From assembly GCA_034437695.1 (NCBI GenBank), contig DAOTTJ010000227.1, positions 1 to 13,432 on the forward strand: DNA of 13,432 bases. The letters are read 5' to 3'. A program made the translations under genes and the position numbers. Position 1 is the first letter of the stretch, and every line of letters starts with the position of its first letter. The notes under the pieces are model-generated. The model saw nothing but the letters and a program-made list of their open reading frames with translations. It made no database searches and was not told the DNA's origin. Shown in pieces: positions 6,751-13,432 of the stretch. Source of the stretch: Paraktedonobacter sp034437695 (GTDB lineage: Bacteria > Chloroflexota > Ktedonobacteria > Ktedonobacterales > Ktedonobacteraceae).

Positions 6751-9700
6751 GTATTCACCAGATGCGGTCGCTCGCATGACCCCGCAGCAAAGAAAGGTCC
6801 TGCTCCTGCGCCTGACGCAGAAGAAGCTCGCACAAGCAACCTTACGTCCGCTCTCGTTCGCTCAGCAGCGGCTCTGGTTCCTCGATCAGTTGGAGCCTGC
6901 AAGCCCGCTCTACAATATACCTGTCGCGCTCTCTATTGCCGGGAACCTGGAAAGCTCGGTGCTGGAACGGTCCATTCAGGAGATTATCGCCCGACACGAA
7001 GCTCTACGCACGACATTTACTCTACTTGATGAACAGCCGATGCAAAAGATCGCACCGCAGGTCGAACTGCATCTGCTCCTGCACGATCTGACGATGTATC
7101 CCTCAGCGCAACAAGCAAGCGAGGTGCAGCGTCTGGCACAGGAAGAAGCTCTGCGTCCCTTTCAACTGAGCACTGGACCACTGATCCGCGCTACTCTTTT
7201 ATGCAAGGGACCAGTACAGTATGTGCTGCTGCTCACTATGCACCACATTGTCGCGGACGGCTGGTCGGCGAAGATCCTCACCGAGGAACTCGCTGCGCTC
7301 TATCAGGCCTTCGCACAAGGCTTACCTTCTCCTCTGCCACCGCTCCTGATCCAGTACGCCGATTTCGCTATCTGGCAGCGCGATTGGTTGCAGGCATCTG
7401 TGCTGGAGGAACAGAAGAAGTACTGGCACCGCCAGATGCAGGGTGCTCCCACCCTGCTCTCACTGCCCTCCGACTTCCCGCGCCCGGCTATGCAAAGCTT
7501 TAAAGGGGCGAGGATGCATTTTGTTATTCCCGAGACGATGAACGTACAGGTTAAAGAGCTGAGCAAACAGGCACGTATCACCTCCTTTATTACGGTTCTC
7601 TCGGCTTTCTATGTCTTTCTCTATCGCTATAGCGGTCAAGAAGATCTGGTGGTCGGCACCCCGATCGCCAATCGTACCCGGACCGAGATAGAGCCGCTGA
7701 TCGGTTTCTTTATCAATACCCTTGCCCTACGCCTCAAGCTTTCTGGCAAGATGAGCTTCCGCGAGGTTATCGAGCAGGTGCGCAAGATCTGTATCAATGC
7801 GTACAACCACCAGGATCTTCCATTTGAGCAACTTATCGAAATGCTGCAACCCGAGCGCTCTCTGAGCTATACACCGCTCTTTCAGGTTATGTTTGGTCTG
7901 CACGAAGCCACCTTCGATGAGTTTCATCTGCCCGGCCTGACCTTCACTCCGCTCAGCCGCGATTTCTATACCTCCAAGTTTGATCTCAGTCTGGACATCG
8001 TTGATACTCCCCAGGGCCTGCGCTGCCTCTTTGAGTACAGTACCGATCTCTTCGTGAAAGAGACAGTTCAGCGCATGAGTGTCCATTTTCAACAAACGCT
8101 GGCTGCTTTGCTCACAGTTAGCGACGCAAGCATCGACACTTTCCCACTACTTACGGCTGAGGAGGAGCAAGTGCTGCTGGTTGATTGGAACCAAACGCAC
8201 ATGCCTCTGCCCGCTATCACAGGCGTCCACCAACTCTTTGAGCTACAGGTCGCACGCACTCCTCTGGCTGAGGCTGTGGTCTACCAGCAGGAACGCCTGA
8301 CATACAGTGAGCTAAATGCACAAGCCAATCAGCTTGCTCGCTATCTACTCACACGCGGCGTGGGACCCGAGGTGTGCGTGGGACTCTACCTGGAACGTTC
8401 ACTCTCCCAGGTAGTTGCGATTCTTGCTACGCTGAAAGCCGGCGGGAACTATCTTCCGCTCGATCCCGCCTATCCACCAGAGCGCCTGACCTTTATGCTC
8501 GCAGACGCTCAGGTCACGGTGCTCGTTACTCAACAATCTCTGAGCGCACGCTTCATTGAGCAAAAACTCTCCCTGGTGATTCTGGAGGAGTGCGATGAGA
8601 GTCAGACTGAGAACGTTCAACTCTCCGTAGAACCCAATCAACTGGCTTTTATGATCTATACCTCCGGGTCAACGGGCAAGCCTAAGGGAGCAATGATTAC
8701 TCACATAAATCTCTTGAACTACGCCCTTTTCTTCGCGCAGCAGTACCAGCTTCCAAGCCTGATCCATGCCCATCTCCTGATGGCAAGTTTCTCGTTCGAT
8801 GTCTTTATTGCAGATATGGTGCGCTCGCTGTGCAATGGAGCCACGCTGATTATGTGTCCTTATGAGACCGTGCTGGTGCCTGAACAACTCTATGCACTGA
8901 TGCTGCGCGAAAAGGTCGATAGCGCGGAGTTCGTACCCGCAGTCTTAAAAGGTCTGGCCGACTACCTGGAACAGACTCAACAAACGCTCTCCTTTATGCA
9001 CCTGCTCGCGGCAGGTGCCGATAGCTGGCCAGTGCGCGACTACGAGCAGGTCCTACACCTGTGCGACCCGACGACGCGCATCTTAAATGTCTACGGCCTG
9101 ACAGAGGCTACGATTGATAACGCTCATTTTGACAGAAACGAGGCGTCAGGGGTCACCGAAGGCTTTGTACCCATCGGTAGACCCATAGCTAATACACAGC
9201 TCTATATTTTGAACCAGGCCTTACAGGCCGTGCCACCTGGCGTCATGGGCGAACTCTACGTAGGAGGCCGAGGCGTAGGACGAGGCTATTTCCGGCGACC
9301 CGACCTTACCGCCGAGCGCTTTATTCCCGATCCTTTCAGTCAAACACCCGGCTCACGCCTCTATCGCACTGGCGATGTCGTGCGCTATCGCGTAGATGGA
9401 ACCATCGAGTTCTTTGGGCGCAGCGATCAACAGGTCAAGATTCATGGGTTCCGCATCGAATTAGGCGAGATCGAGGATACCCTGGCCAGGCATCCAATGA
9501 TAGGCGAGGCGCTGGTCATGGCACGCGAAGATAGACCCGGCGAGAAAAAACTGGTCGCCTATCTCACTCAAGGTCTACAATACGAACTTCCAACATCCTT
9601 GAACACACAGGCAATCAAAGCGACATGGGACCATGAGCAGATAGTGGAGTGGCAGGTAGTCTTTGAAGACCTGTATAGTCCCGATCGCGTGGTCAATATG

Positions 9701-12505
9701 GACGAGCTGGACGCACAGATCGGCTGGAATAGCAGTTTTACTGACCAGCGCCTCCCAGTTGAGGAGGTAGACGAATGGGTGGCGGGAACGGTCGCACGCT
9801 TCCTGGCACAGAAACCTTCGCGCGTCCTGGAAACCGGCTGTGGAAGCGGCCTGCTACTACCACGCATTGCTCCTACCTGCTCGCTCTACTGGGGTACCGA
9901 CTTCTCAAATGCAGCCCTGGACTATATACGCGAGCAATTAAAGACCCTGCAACTGCCCCAGGTCTCGCTGCTCCAACGCACGGCCGATGATTTTAGCGCC
10001 ATCCCACCCGCTACTTTCGACGCGATGCTGATGGCCTCTGTCACCCAATATTTTCCTAATATCGATTATCTCTATCGTGTCATCGCTCAGTCGATCCAGC
10101 ATGTAACTCCCGGCGGCTTCATCTTGATAGCAGATATACGCAACCTGCTCCTGCTCGAAGCTTTCCATACCTCGGTGCAGATCTTCCGCGCACCCGACGA
10201 CTTTACACGCGAACAATTGCAGATCCGCATCCGCCAGAATATAGTCCAGGAGAAGCAACTGGTGGTCGATCCGTCCTTCTTCTCCACACTCCGTCGCCAC
10301 TTCCCTCGCATCACTGGACTCAATGTCTCTCTCAGACGTGGCACTTACCGCAACGAATTAACTAGCTACCGTTACGATGTGCTCCTGCGCCTCGATGGAC
10401 CCGAGGAACAACTCTCTTCAGCCGAGACTCAATCGTTGGACTGGCAGCAAGAGCAGCTCACCTTGCACACGGTACGCGAGCTTCTGACACAACGTGCGCC
10501 AGTAACCCTGCTGGTGAAGCGCATACCGAACTCGCGCATCTGGTTCGATGTCCTGGCCACCCGGCTCTTAAAAGATCCCCAGGGACCAGCTACCGCCGGC
10601 ACGTTACGCGCGATCCTCCATACACGCAACAATGAGGGCGTCGATCCTGAAGATTTCTGGAGTCTGGAACAGGACCTCCCCTATACGCTTGCCATTACCT
10701 GGTCCGAACAGGATACGACCGGAGCCTATGATGTGCTTTTCCAGAGACACAACGCTCAAACTCAAGCACAGCCAACTAGTGTCCAGCCCACAGCTCTGAC
10801 TGAGAGCGCAAAGACCAGGCCTCAGTCGTGGGATATCTACGCGAATAACCCGCTACGCAGTAAGATCAATCGCGAACTGCTCTCACAGCTCAGACACTAC
10901 ACCCAGAAGCATCTGCCACAGTATATGCTACCTGCGGCCTTTGTCCTGCTGGAGAGCTTTCCACTCACCCCCAACGGCAAGATAGACCGCCGCGCCCTCC
11001 CTCCTCCCGGTCGGAACAGACCAGAACTGGAAGAGCGCTACGTCGAGCCTCGAACGCCCATTGAAGAGCGTATCGCTGCGCTCTGGAGCGAGGTGTTAGG
11101 ACTCGATCGCGTGGGAATTTTTGATAATTTCTTTGCCCTGGGCGGCCACTCACTGCTGGCTACCCATCTGGTCTTTCAGATCAGCAAGGCTTTCCAGGTC
11201 GACGTTCCACTGCGCGTACTCTTCACAACACCAACTGTCGTGGGACTCACTGACGCAGTCAATAAACTGCTCCTGGGCGAAAGTCTACATGAAACAGTCG
11301 CGCAAGAACCGCTTGATCTCAAACGCGAGGCCCTGCTCGCTCCCGAGATAGGCGCAGCAGCCAAACCACATCGCCAGCGCGGCACAGCAGAGGTAATGCT
11401 ACTCACTGGCGCAACTGGCTTCCTGGGCGTCCATCTACTGGCAGAATTGCTACAGACAACCCGCGCTGATATCTGCTGCCTGGTACGAGCAGCAAATCTC
11501 GATGCAGCTAGAAACAAGATCCAGCAAGCACTCCAGGCCTATCAGCTCTGGCAGGATGATACTTTGCTCTCACGCATCCAACCAGTCCTGGCCGATCTTA
11601 CCAGACCCTTCTTTGGCCTGTCAGCCGACCAGTTCGCACAGCTAGCTCAACGCGTCGATAGCATCTACCACTGTGGAGCAGCAGTGAACTTCATCTATCC
11701 TTACCACCTGCTCAAGGCCACCAATGTGCTCGGCACGCAGGAGATACTGCGCCTGGCCAGCCTGTACGATGTCAAGCAGGTCCACCTCGTTTCGACGCTC
11801 AGTGTCTTTCCAAAAACAGGTACAGGATCGCATATCTTTCAGGAAGACGATCAATTAAGAGATCCTTCCGGCTTAACTAATGGCTACGAACAAACAAAGT
11901 GGGTTGCCGACAGGCTAGCGCTTGAGGCCCGCGCCAGAGGCATTCCGGTCGCACTCTATCGACCCGGACTGATCGGAGGCCATAGCCAGACTGGCATGGT
12001 AAACCTTAAGGATATGCTCTGGTCCCAGCTCAAAGGATGCATTCAGATGCAGGCCGCCCCCACAGTCGATAGTAAGGTCGACATCAGCCCGGTTGACTAC
12101 ATATGTAAAGCGATAGTCTATCTCTCGATGCAGCCAGCAACGGCAACCAGGACGTTCCATCTCTTCAACCGAGCACCAGCCTCCTGGAACACCCTGGTAG
12201 ACCTGGCACGGGCGAAAGGCTATCGAGTTGCAGGTATCTCCTATAGTTCCTGGATCACAGTTCTACAACACATTACCGAGCAATCTCAGGATAACGCCCT
12301 GACACCCTTTATGTCCACTTTGCGCAAAGAGCGCTCGCAGTCCGAACCGACACAAATCGACGATCATTTTACTCACGAAGCACTGGCGCAGGCCGGGATT
12401 GTCTCTCCTACTACTGCTCAACTACTTCCCACATATCTCGCTTTTCTGCAAAGATGTGGTTTCTTACAGCAACCCGTTACTGATGACTCAACCCGGACTG
12501 CATGA
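6743..12505 (+). CDS. Terminal NRPS module with embedded N-methyltransferase and reductase, C-A(MT)-T-R
   Basis: A 1920-aa subunit that adds, N-methylates and reductively releases the third residue. The first 33 residues form a basic helical region suited to docking with the previous subunit. C3 (33-465) has SFAQQRLW (38-45) and HHIVADG (167-173), an LCL type. The A3 main lobe (495-945) has YTSGSTGKPKG (639-649), D686, E729 and YGLTEATID (784-792). Its code D-V-A-E-L-A-V-I-D-K has acidic residues at 278 and 331, as in Orn/Arg-activating domains. His901 replaces the usual Arg of the A8 motif. The methyltransferase is inserted between A8 and A9 (about 960-1350). The A3 small lobe follows (LPQYMLP; K1413 in NGK), then T3 (S1470 in LGGHS) and a thioester reductase (1550-1910) with GATGFLG (1556-1562) and Y1715-x3-K1719. 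No thioesterase is present, so the product should leave as an aldehyde or alcohol. Architecture is secure; the basic-residue prediction is moderate. Confidence 0.96.
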   Translation: MTEYSPDAVARMTPQQRKVLLLRLTQKKLAQATLRPLSFAQQRLWFLDQLEPASPLYNIPVALSIAGNLESSVLERSIQEIIARHEALRTTFTLLDEQPMQKIAPQVELHLLLHDLTMYPSAQQASEVQRLAQEEALRPFQLSTGPLIRATLLCKGPVQYVLLLTMHHIVADGWSAKILTEELAALYQAFAQGLPSPLPPLLIQYADFAIWQRDWLQASVLEEQKKYWHRQMQGAPTLLSLPSDFPRPAMQSFKGARMHFVIPETMNVQVKELSKQARITSFITVLSAFYVFLYRYSGQEDLVVGTPIANRTRTEIEPLIGFFINTLALRLKLSGKMSFREVIEQVRKICINAYNHQDLPFEQLIEMLQPERSLSYTPLFQVMFGLHEATFDEFHLPGLTFTPLSRDFYTSKFDLSLDIVDTPQGLRCLFEYSTDLFVKETVQRMSVHFQQTLAALLTVSDASIDTFPLLTAEEEQVLLVDWNQTHMPLPAITGVHQLFELQVARTPLAEAVVYQQERLTYSELNAQANQLARYLLTRGVGPEVCVGLYLERSLSQVVAILATLKAGGNYLPLDPAYPPERLTFMLADAQVTVLVTQQSLSARFIEQKLSLVILEECDESQTENVQLSVEPNQLAFMIYTSGSTGKPKGAMITHINLLNYALFFAQQYQLPSLIHAHLLMASFSFDVFIADMVRSLCNGATLIMCPYETVLVPEQLYALMLREKVDSAEFVPAVLKGLADYLEQTQQTLSFMHLLAAGADSWPVRDYEQVLHLCDPTTRILNVYGLTEATIDNAHFDRNEASGVTEGFVPIGRPIANTQLYILNQALQAVPPGVMGELYVGGRGVGRGYFRRPDLTAERFIPDPFSQTPGSRLYRTGDVVRYRVDGTIEFFGRSDQQVKIHGFRIELGEIEDTLARHPMIGEALVMAREDRPGEKKLVAYLTQGLQYELPTSLNTQAIKATWDHEQIVEWQVVFEDLYSPDRVVNMDELDAQIGWNSSFTDQRLPVEEVDEWVAGTVARFLAQKPSRVLETGCGSGLLLPRIAPTCSLYWGTDFSNAALDYIREQLKTLQLPQVSLLQRTADDFSAIPPATFDAMLMASVTQYFPNIDYLYRVIAQSIQHVTPGGFILIADIRNLLLLEAFHTSVQIFRAPDDFTREQLQIRIRQNIVQEKQLVVDPSFFSTLRRHFPRITGLNVSLRRGTYRNELTSYRYDVLLRLDGPEEQLSSAETQSLDWQQEQLTLHTVRELLTQRAPVTLLVKRIPNSRIWFDVLATRLLKDPQGPATAGTLRAILHTRNNEGVDPEDFWSLEQDLPYTLAITWSEQDTTGAYDVLFQRHNAQTQAQPTSVQPTALTESAKTRPQSWDIYANNPLRSKINRELLSQLRHYTQKHLPQYMLPAAFVLLESFPLTPNGKIDRRALPPPGRNRPELEERYVEPRTPIEERIAALWSEVLGLDRVGIFDNFFALGGHSLLATHLVFQISKAFQVDVPLRVLFTTPTVVGLTDAVNKLLLGESLHETVAQEPLDLKREALLAPEIGAAAKPHRQRGTAEVMLLTGATGFLGVHLLAELLQTTRADICCLVRAANLDAARNKIQQALQAYQLWQDDTLLSRIQPVLADLTRPFFGLSADQFAQLAQRVDSIYHCGAAVNFIYPYHLLKATNVLGTQEILRLASLYDVKQVHLVSTLSVFPKTGTGSHIFQEDDQLRDPSGLTNGYEQTKWVADRLALEARARGIPVALYRPGLIGGHSQTGMVNLKDMLWSQLKGCIQMQAAPTVDSKVDISPVDYICKAIVYLSMQPATATRTFHLFNRAPASWNTLVDLARAKGYRVAGISYSSWITVLQHITEQSQDNALTPFMSTLRKERSQSEPTQIDDHFTHEALAQAGIVSPTTAQLLPTYLAFLQRCGFLQQPVTDDSTRTA
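9620..10792 (+). other. Embedded N-methyltransferase domain of module 3
   Basis: Residues about 960-1350 of the second NRPS. The SAM-binding motif I is VLETGCGSGLL (1028-1038), followed by GTDFS (1051-1055), ASVTQYFPNIDYL (1098-1110) and a PGGF loop. These match the nMT domains that split A domains in cyanobacterial and fungal-type N-methylating NRPSs. The roughly 130-residue appendage before the A domain resumes is also typical of that class. No key glycine is missing (G1032, G1034, G1036), so it looks active. It would methylate the alpha-nitrogen of the T3-bound residue before condensation. Confidence 0.88.
11390..12478 (+). other. Terminal thioester reductase (R) domain
   Basis: Residues about 1550-1912 of the second NRPS form an extended short-chain dehydrogenase of the thioester-reductase family (Lys2/MxaA-like). 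The Rossmann motif GATGFLG, the VSTLSV strand carrying the catalytic Thr (probably T1685) and Y1715/K1719 are all present. The RPGLIGG segment is typical. It should use NADPH to cleave the T3 thioester by hydride transfer, giving an aldehyde, or an alcohol if reduction occurs twice. Sequence alone does not separate the two outcomes. Confidence 0.88.
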
Positions 12506-12543
12506 ACAGCGTAAAATATCAAGCGTTTACACTCAAGTAGAAA

Positions 12544-12550
12544 AAGGAGA
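12544..12550 (+). promoter_or_regulatory. Ribosome binding site of the MFS exporter
   Basis: AAGGAGA ends 7 bases before the ATG at 12558, in a gap of only 52 bases after the NRPS stop. It sets the exporter start and argues for read-through transcription from the NRPS genes. Confidence 0.6.
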
Positions 12551-12557
12551 GTTTTTC

Positions 12558-13432
12558 ATGAAATTTACGAGCGACTTCTGGAAATTTTGGAGCGGGCAAA
12601 CTATCTCGAATCTAGGCACCTCCGTCACACTTTTCACCCTCCCTCTGCTCGTTTTCATGCTTACCCACTCCGCTTTGACGTTGGGTATTGCCGCTGCGAT
12701 CAATTTCTCGCCCTATCTGCTCTTTGGCTTAATCATTGGCGCATGGGTCGATCGCTTCAATCGCAAACGCTTGATGATCCTATCAGATCTCACGCGGGCA
12801 GTCCTGATCGCCTCTATCCCTGTTCTCTATCTCATGGGACACCTTCCGATCTGGTGGATCTATGTCATAGGCTTTACCACTACTACCCTGGCCATCTGCT
12901 TCGATACCTCTGAGTTCGCCGCAATACCCAGTCTGGTCAAAGAGCAGGATATCGTTACCGCCAACGGGCGCATTTTAGCCAGCTATTCAACGGCGACAGT
13001 GATTGGCCCCTTCCTGGGTGGCGTACTGATCGCTTTCATGCCGCTCCCGTTCCTGATGTTCCTGGACGCAGCCTCTTTTCTAGTCTCTGTCTTCTCTCTC
13101 CTGTTAATCAAAACCAGCTTTAACGCGGTTGCGGGCAAGTCGCAGGAACGCCCTAGTCTACGGAGAGAGATAGTTGAAGGTCTACGTTTTGTGCTTGCCA
13201 ATCCGGTCCTGCGCAACATCGCGTTCATGATGGCAACAATAAATTTCCTGACAGCTCCCATCGACGCTCAGCTTGTCCTCTTTGCCAACGTTCATCTCCA
13301 TGCCAACCTCTCACAAACTGCCCTCTTCTACTCAGCAGGCGGACTGGGCGTTGTCGTCCTGGCACTCTCAGCAGGCTGGCTACGCAAGCGCCTGAAATTT
13401 GGCACGATTACTCTCGGCTCGCTCCTCCTCAA
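12558..13432 (+). CDS. MFS transporter (EntS/MFS_3 exporter type), 3' end cut by the window
   Basis: An open frame from the ATG at 12558 to the window edge (291 codons and two bases, no stop) encodes the N-terminal part of a major facilitator transporter; full-length members are usually about 400-430 aa. The start MKFTSDFWKFWSGQTISNLG is typical of the MFS_3 group that includes the enterobactin exporter EntS. Motif A is clear in the cytoplasmic loop after TM2: G61-x3-D65-R66-x2-R69-K70-R71. Hydrophobic segments lie near residues 16-36, 42-62, 74-92, 98-116, 140-160, 165-185 and 222-242, with a charged central loop around 190-215. It follows the NRPS by 52 bases on the same strand, so its likely job is export of, or self-protection against, the peptide. 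Family is confident; the substrate is inferred from context. Confidence 0.9.
   Translation, partial: MKFTSDFWKFWSGQTISNLGTSVTLFTLPLLVFMLTHSALTLGIAAAINFSPYLLFGLIIGAWVDRFNRKRLMILSDLTRAVLIASIPVLYLMGHLPIWWIYVIGFTTTTLAICFDTSEFAAIPSLVKEQDIVTANGRILASYSTATVIGPFLGGVLIAFMPLPFLMFLDAASFLVSVFSLLLIKTSFNAVAGKSQERPSLRREIVEGLRFVLANPVLRNIAFMMATINFLTAPIDAQLVLFANVHLHANLSQTALFYSAGGLGVVVLALSAGWLRKRLKFGTITLGSLLL

Noticed and set aside
4816..9500. Possible recent duplication of A2 into A3, since both share the LPLDPAYPPERLTFM stretch
   Set aside because: The DNA differs at many third positions there and the pockets differ, so this is ordinary family conservation.
12510..12530. Short GTAAA/TTTAC inverted repeat between the second NRPS and the exporter
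   Set aside because: A five-pair AT stem without a U-tract does not support a terminator, and a good ribosome site follows at once.
12587..12913. 108-codon plus-strand frame near the right end
   Set aside because: It is out of frame with the MFS gene starting at 12558, which has a ribosome site, motif A and transmembrane segments.

Overview
The window holds one co-directional (+ strand) nonribosomal peptide synthetase (NRPS) gene cluster, running from an apparent operon start to a right edge that cuts an exporter gene. The order is: a 137-base leader; an MbtH-like protein (138-380); a clavaminate-synthase-like Fe(II)/2-oxoglutarate oxygenase (506-1516); a two-module NRPS, A-T-C-A-T (1603-6750); a one-module NRPS with an embedded N-methyltransferase and a terminal reductase, C-A(MT)-T-R (6743-12505); and an MFS exporter (12558 to the edge, incomplete). 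Every gene except the mbtH-like one, whose site is weaker, has a purine-rich ribosome site at good spacing. The two NRPS genes overlap by 8 bases, so they are very probably co-translated. There is no transposase, tRNA, rRNA or CRISPR array.

The three modules read as a complete small assembly line. Module 1 has no condensation domain, so it starts synthesis with a free amino acid. I extracted the ten specificity positions of each A domain by gap-checked alignment to remembered GrsA-PheA numbering. A1 reads D-A-P-T-L-A-A-V-C-K, close to Phe/Tyr codes. A2 reads D-L-T-K-I-G-H-V-G-K, nearly the standard Asp code. A3 reads D-V-A-E-L-A-V-I-D-K, with acidic residues at 278 and 331 and closest to Arg/Orn-type codes. 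Module 3 should N-methylate its residue, and the NAD(P)H-dependent R domain should release the chain as an aldehyde (or alcohol) rather than an acid. The oxygenase probably beta-hydroxylates one building block; its conserved Asp241 points to a side chain with an amide or guanidine group. The inferred product is a small tripeptide of the form aromatic - Asp - N-methyl basic residue - aldehyde, with one hydroxylation, exported by the MFS protein. I do not recognise a described compound with this exact architecture.

Organism: G+C is moderate (by eye around the low-to-mid fifties, not computed). The NRPS domains, especially the A-domain-embedded N-MT with its long C-terminal appendage, resemble those of cyanobacteria and other large-genome soil or filamentous bacteria. 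A Ktedonobacteria-type Chloroflexota host is my best guess from overall style, but the sequence does not settle it; cyanobacterial, myxobacterial or Paenibacillus-like hosts remain possible.
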